From Carnegiea gigantea (lineage: Eukaryota; Streptophyta; Magnoliopsida; Caryophyllales; Cactaceae), in NCBI GenBank assembly GCA_029747015.1, contig JAKOGI010000819.1, positions 1-64,000 on the forward strand: a DNA stretch of 64,000 nucleotides. Direction: 5' to 3'. Positions 59,434-64,000 of this stretch are shown in pieces. Under the pieces are notes generated by a model that was given only the letters and a program-made list of their open reading frames with translations, was not told where the DNA came from and ran no database searches. Made by a program: the position numbers and the translations under genes. Each line of letters starts with the position of its first letter. Positions within the stretch are counted from its first letter, which is position 1.

Positions 59434-60129
59434 TAAGGTTTAAGGACCACTGTGAGCTATCAAGTGTTAATGAGTTAGCTATCAAGGTGTGTATGAGTTA
59501 TGTTGAACCCAGTAAATGAGCTATTGCTTATAAGTTCATATGTATGGGCATATATGGAGAAACCATTTCCATTTGGGTGACTCAATCATTTGTCAATATC
59601 ATGAGATTCAAGCATGAACAAAGTGAACTGTGGAACCATTTAGCTCACCTGTTGGTGAGGCATGTTCTCATTTATCTGGGAGTTGTATTGCATGTTTCAT
59701 TTCTCCTATTTGTTTAAACTTCTGCAATCGTGCACTCCGGGTGTGTAACCTGTTGAGTTATAAACTCCGACATGTAGCCGTTGAGCTATTGAAGTACTTC
59801 TCTCCATTTTAGGTATCTATTGTAAGGCATTAACCCTAGGTTTTAATTAGTTTTTAGGTGGAACTCTGTCCGTTTTGCCCCAGGATTTGAGAGCCTTATT
59901 GAGGTGTGTTGGTATCCCTACTCTTGGGCACAGTGATTATTGAAACTCAATGTGGGGATCCCATTTGCAACTTCTTAAGGGATTAATACAGTGTCAAGTT
60001 AGATGTAAACCTCTAGATGAGGAAATGCCTTACGGGGTAATATCTTTGAGGTGAACCAGTATGAGATGAACACCATAATGAGTGCTTATATGTGGTGATA
60101 GCAATTAGTAGCTTATGGTGTGCTATTTG

Positions 60130-60196
<67 letters not shown>

Positions 60197-61570
60197 GGAT
60201 AAGTAAGATTAAGCTGCCATGTATAGGAATTATCTGGTCTTGACACTAAGACCTTACATCAGCAATGCTCCCATTACTTCTTGTAATTGACTTATTTCTG
60301 CTCTAGTTACCTTGAATTGTTCAGAGGCATGATCTCTTTGCTGCTAACACTCTCTTGATTTGTAATGGGGTGTTTATGGAAATTCTCATATGTGGTCTAT
60401 GGGGACTTTTTCAAACATATTTGAGCAACCTTTCTTATAGGCAATTCAAACCCTGACAATCATAACCGTTTAATTCTCTATTTCCATAATGGAGCCTATA
60501 ATGACCCCCGGTGTGCATTCCTATGTGATTTGCAGTTCTTCCTAGGCATATTTAACTCATTCTACTTGTAGCTCAGTCATCACTATGTTCATATTTTTAC
60601 TGTCACCTACTTGAACTCACTGCTTCTATTTGGGTACTATTCATTTATTGCTTGCAAAGCCTTTGGCTGCTTCAAACCCAGTCATTGAGTGCCCTTGCAG
60701 TAATTAAATGTATCCATATTGTTCGTATTTCTATAGCACCATAACGTCATATTGGCATACTACTCCATGGTCGTAACCGTATATCGTTACTCAAGTTATT
60801 TTGGTAATCCTTTCTTTACTAATATAGCCTATCTTGTTAATGATAAACAACAATTGGTGCTATTTTCATCTGCCAGTAGTTTTAAAGTTTATATGCCTAC
60901 CTAAGACTTCTATTTATTGCAAATTGTTTTATTGATGGATGCCATCATGTTCAGTCATAAGATTGACTCCTTCATCTTAACGTGTTGTCCTTGCAAACAT
61001 CAGATGAATAAAATTTTCCTTCTGATAGTGTTAACCCTTATCTTCGTCATTTTACTCATACACGGATATTGTATGACTTTGCAAAAGCCGCTATGGTAAC
61101 CTGTTACATTTCTTCACCTTCATTACTTAAGACTCTCTCTCAACTTGATAACATCGATCATTTACTTTACTATCATGACCATCATGAATAAACTACATGT
61201 CTTGTATATGCTGCAGGTCATTTCTATGCCTTGCCTCTTTCATTTCGATTCCTCGTCCTTTCATTCATTCAGCTTACATGTCGGTCCTTTCTACCCAATA
61301 AAGAAATATCTTTGCAAGAGTTCATGTTGTAGTTACATCTCTTGACATTTTGGATTACCCCGTTGTCATTTAAATTTATTGAGACAAGTAGGCAGTTAAA
61401 TGTTTATCTTTTAAACACATACCTCTAGTAGTATTGCCGGAACCATATTCACTGGACATTCAATCCAGTTTGATTGGCAGATCTAGTATCATTATGGGGA
61501 TGAACTGATTGTGTACTTACATGACTACGATGATTGATAAGGATCTTAAGGTTAGCCTGAGAGAGGATGA
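59434..61570 (+). other. F2 leader, no gag recognised
   Basis: About 2.1 kb. No gag or protease motif was found. Includes the TA microsatellite at 60135-60193. Confidence 0.6.
60135..60193. repeat. TA microsatellite, about 29 repeats
   Basis: Uninterrupted TA run. Confidence 0.97.
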
Positions 61571-62060
61571 TTGGCTAAACTTGCGTATCTACGGGCCGAT
61601 GGAAGAAAAGCCCTATTTATCCCCTCAATTACATTGTGCAAGCAAGTGAATTGTCATATCAGTAATGCTTTGAATATTAGTGATTTGTCAACCACACTCG
61701 GTATATCCATATCCATATTTACAGTTGGTGGATTTAGAGACGTCTCATTTGAGGATTTTCAGGACTGTTTTCCCCCAAGAAACAGTGATTTTCAGATCAG
61801 CCTAGTTCAAGGTGCTCAATCCATTTTCAAAACCCCTGTCATATGACCCCTAACTGAGTTCAGAGAATTACAAATTCAGTGGATGAGTTGTAAAGGATTT
61901 ATTTAACCAGGTGTGTCCTCGTAGGAAACCTCAGGTTTATACGAAGAAGAAAGACAGAATCTTATAGTTGTGTACTATGCACAGAGAGTTGCATAAGATC
62001 ACTATCAAAATAAGTGCTCTATACCTTGAACAAATGATTTATGGGATTAATTGCTAACAG
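61571..62060 (+). pseudogene. F2 pol remnant: linker and start of RT
   Basis: 61571-61846 ends FEDFQDCFPPRNSDFQISLV then QGAQSIFKTPV, matching the linker before RT. Following frames give LTEFRELQ, KGFI, a broken KKDGSMRLC-like stretch, and ADVFSRSDLRF (family ACVFSKIDLRSG) near 62056-62090. RT stops there. No RNase H or integrase is found downstream. Confidence 0.72.
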
Positions 62061-62524
62061 CAGATGTCTTTTCCAGGAGTGATTTAAGGTTTGAATGTCA
62101 CACCTGAACCATGCAACCACAGTTTAACTTTTGCAAGACTACCCATTTATAGTAGTTCTTGTTGCCTGTCTCATCTGCAAAACTTAATACTATCGAATGT
62201 TGTTTAAGCTCCCTTGCATTTCAACCCGATATTCCTATTAGTGTGATCTTCCATGTCTTTGCAAACCCATTGTTAAATGTGCAATACATTCTTGTCCAAC
62301 CCTATATGGTTGTCAACATTCCCGTGCTCTCGACCTTCACCTTCTCTATGTCATAATCTTGAGTTGTGGTTCATTTCGTTGAGAGCTTATTCCCACATCT
62401 ACCTTACATCTCATTTATTTATAATAATACGCTCGTATAACTTGTTCTGAATTCAAAATGTAATTCAACTCCCATTGCTGTGGGTGATTGCGATTGTCAT
62501 AATTCCCTTACTCTCCTTATTTTG
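62061..62524 (+). other. F2 internal, unrecognised
   Basis: No gene or repeat recognised. Confidence 0.5.
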
Positions 62525-63100
62525 AACTTTAACTCCCACACATATATCTTACATGTGCATAAGTAAACTCTAGCTTTTCTGTTCAATCTTATTACTGGAC
62601 TTGAATTGGTTTTATATGAGCAAAGGCACGTTTCTCATTTCACTTGTTCAATCTATTTACTTATCCATTGGTACTTTGCTCGTTCAATCTATTGATCTAT
62701 CTATTGTATTTTACCGGTTCAATCTATTGGTTTATTTATGGCACTTGCAATTCGCACACCTATATCTTATATCCGCATAAGTGAACTTTAGTAATCCTTA
62801 TTTAATCTTGTTGCCATACTTGACTTGGCTCCATATGAGCAAATGCATGTTGCCACTGCAGCCTATTCAATCCATTTATCTATTCATTAGACCTTGCTTG
62901 TTTATTCAATCTAGTTCTCTAGCTTATTTATCCAGTCTAGTTCTCTATCCATTGGCACTTTGCTTGTCTAATCCATTTATCTATCCATTACACTTTGCTT
63001 GTCCAATCCAGTTGTCTATTTATTGCACATTGCTTGTCCCATCTATGTATCTATTTATTGCACATTGCTTGTCCCATCTATCTATTGCACTTATCTTGTT
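62525..63100. repeat. Minisatellite-like region in F2
   Basis: A ~218-bp unit is duplicated in diverged form (TATATCTTA...GCATAAGT at 62543 and 62761, then ATATGAGCAAA). Inside are irregular ~35-42-bp repeats around TTGCTTGTCCAATCCA and TTATCTATTTATTGCACA, clearest at 62940-63095. Confidence 0.75.
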
Positions 63101-64000
63101 CCTTGTGGCTATAAAGTCACCTAGTTCAACCTCAGTTGCTTGTTATCTTGTTTCCATTTCATTAGTTAAACTCAAGTATAACCATGCCATCTTTCTCCTT
63201 GGTGGATTATTTATTGAACCGTTTATGATCCATATTTATAAACCATAGTTCTTGTGGCATTATATTTTAGAATTCATGATGTAGTTATGGTTATCTTTAT
63301 TCTAACCACCCTATGATAAACTCTCCTTTATTTGCCTTTTCTAGTCTCATTGTTCATTTCTTTTGTATGCAATGATTCATTTGGCTAAGAATTTCATCAC
63401 TCTCATCCCTAACCTTGGTCATTTCATTTCCCTTTATCGACCGGGAGCATATCCTTAAGTAGTCGGATGAGGGGAGATCCTGTGAGATATTAGGATGATT
63501 AGATGAGGAGATTTTGATAAGGGTATAAACTCAAGCATTGTCTAATTATATTGGAGTGAGCCAGAAGAAACATTAAGTACAAGGTCAGAGCTAACCCAAG
63601 CAAGCGTTAAGAGGGACAATTCAAGTACATGTCGAGGTGATACAAGGTCGACAAAACAGTTGTGCTGGCAAAACAAAGAAATAACCAAAGTCTCAGATGG
63701 GATATAAAGTATTCCGAAGGGCTTATCTAGTTAAGGGGGTCAGGAGATTGGATATCAGCGATACTTAAGTCCTCGTTACCTTGGGCTTTAAGAGCCAGTA
63801 GTGTAGAATACCTCATTTGCAGCAACAAGGTCCTTTTCTTTCGAAGAGAATATCACTTTTGAAGCAAAGTAATTGAGTTCATTGAGGCTATTGTGTGAAG
63901 TATCCGGATCTACTGAAATATGGGATTAAGAAGTTATACAATACGTACACCCTCAGTCGGAGTACATTCGGCAAATTATACCTCTTTAGAGGGAAGCAAT
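63101..64000 (+). other. F2 3' internal region to window edge
   Basis: No gene is seen. From about 63650 it repeats the segment at 55967-56320. Confidence 0.75.

Larger units (their letters stand above)
54905..64000 (+). mobile_element. Tekay/Del-like element F2, tandem-LTR form, runs off window
   Basis: Plus strand: truncated LTR (54905-55966), 3' internal segment (55967-56406), full LTR (56407-59417), primer site, leader, RT-start remnant, tandem repeats, then the same 3' internal segment again (about 63650-64000). A third LTR is expected just beyond the window. Confidence 0.8.

Noticed and set aside
60013..60246. Minus-strand open frame with a long Tyr-Ile run
   Set aside because: It is the translation of the TA microsatellite.
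62781..63248. 155-codon open frame with hydrophobic segments
   Set aside because: It runs over degenerate tandem repeats, has no recognised family, and the surroundings are decayed retroelement.
1..64000. CRISPR arrays, tRNA or rRNA genes, organelle DNA inserts
   Set aside because: None recognised. The apparent tRNA matches are primer-binding sites only.

Overview
This window is plant nuclear DNA made almost entirely of transposable elements. I recognise no host protein-coding gene, tRNA, rRNA or CRISPR array in its 64 kb. The element types (an Athila-like Ty3 element with a tRNA-Asp primer site, a TR-GAG-like non-autonomous element, a CRM-like Ty3 element, a Ty1/copia element, Tekay/Del-like elements with ~3 kb LTRs, and degenerate Helitrons) point to a flowering plant, probably a eudicot. 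The species cannot be named from the sequence.

Layout, 1-36541: a decayed Ty3 pol fragment (1-1507) meets an old Ty1/copia element on the minus strand. That copia element is cut into four pieces (2376-3231, 19032-21137, 26738-26980, 33982-36541) by three separate insertions. They are (i) an Athila-like tandem array LTR-internal-LTR-internal-LTR at 3232-19031, (ii) a minus-strand TR-GAG-like element at 21138-26737 flanked by CATAG duplications, and (iii) a minus-strand CRM-like element at 26981-33981 flanked by CTTTT duplications. The last is very young (LTRs almost identical) but broken by a 2-nt loss in reverse transcriptase. It also has a Cys-to-Tyr change in the integrase zinc finger.

Layout, 36542-46183: AT-rich intergenic DNA with microsatellites, three fold-back or MITE-like inverted repeats (39017-39107, 40580-40693, 45378-45634) and two adjacent Helitron-like elements (39406-41063 and 41069-42531).

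Layout, 46184-64000: two copies of one Tekay/Del-like family with LTRs of about 3 kb. Copy F1 is on the minus strand (46184 to 54904 and beyond). Copy F2 is on the plus strand, begins at 54905 inside the upstream LTR of F1, and runs off the right edge. F2 starts with a truncated LTR fused to 3' internal sequence, followed by a full LTR and a second internal region, so it is another tandem-LTR structure.

The most unusual observations are: two independent tandem LTR arrays; an Athila derivative in which both copies lack RT and integrase but keep gag and the Athila ORF; shared ends and 3' non-coding sequence between the Athila-like and TR-GAG-like elements, suggesting a common mobilising partner; GC-rich palindromes of the CCACGG/CCGTGG type in the leaders or LTRs of three unrelated families, including three ~85-bp units in the CRM leader; and a templated deletion junction at 13538-13590. 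All alignments were done by eye.
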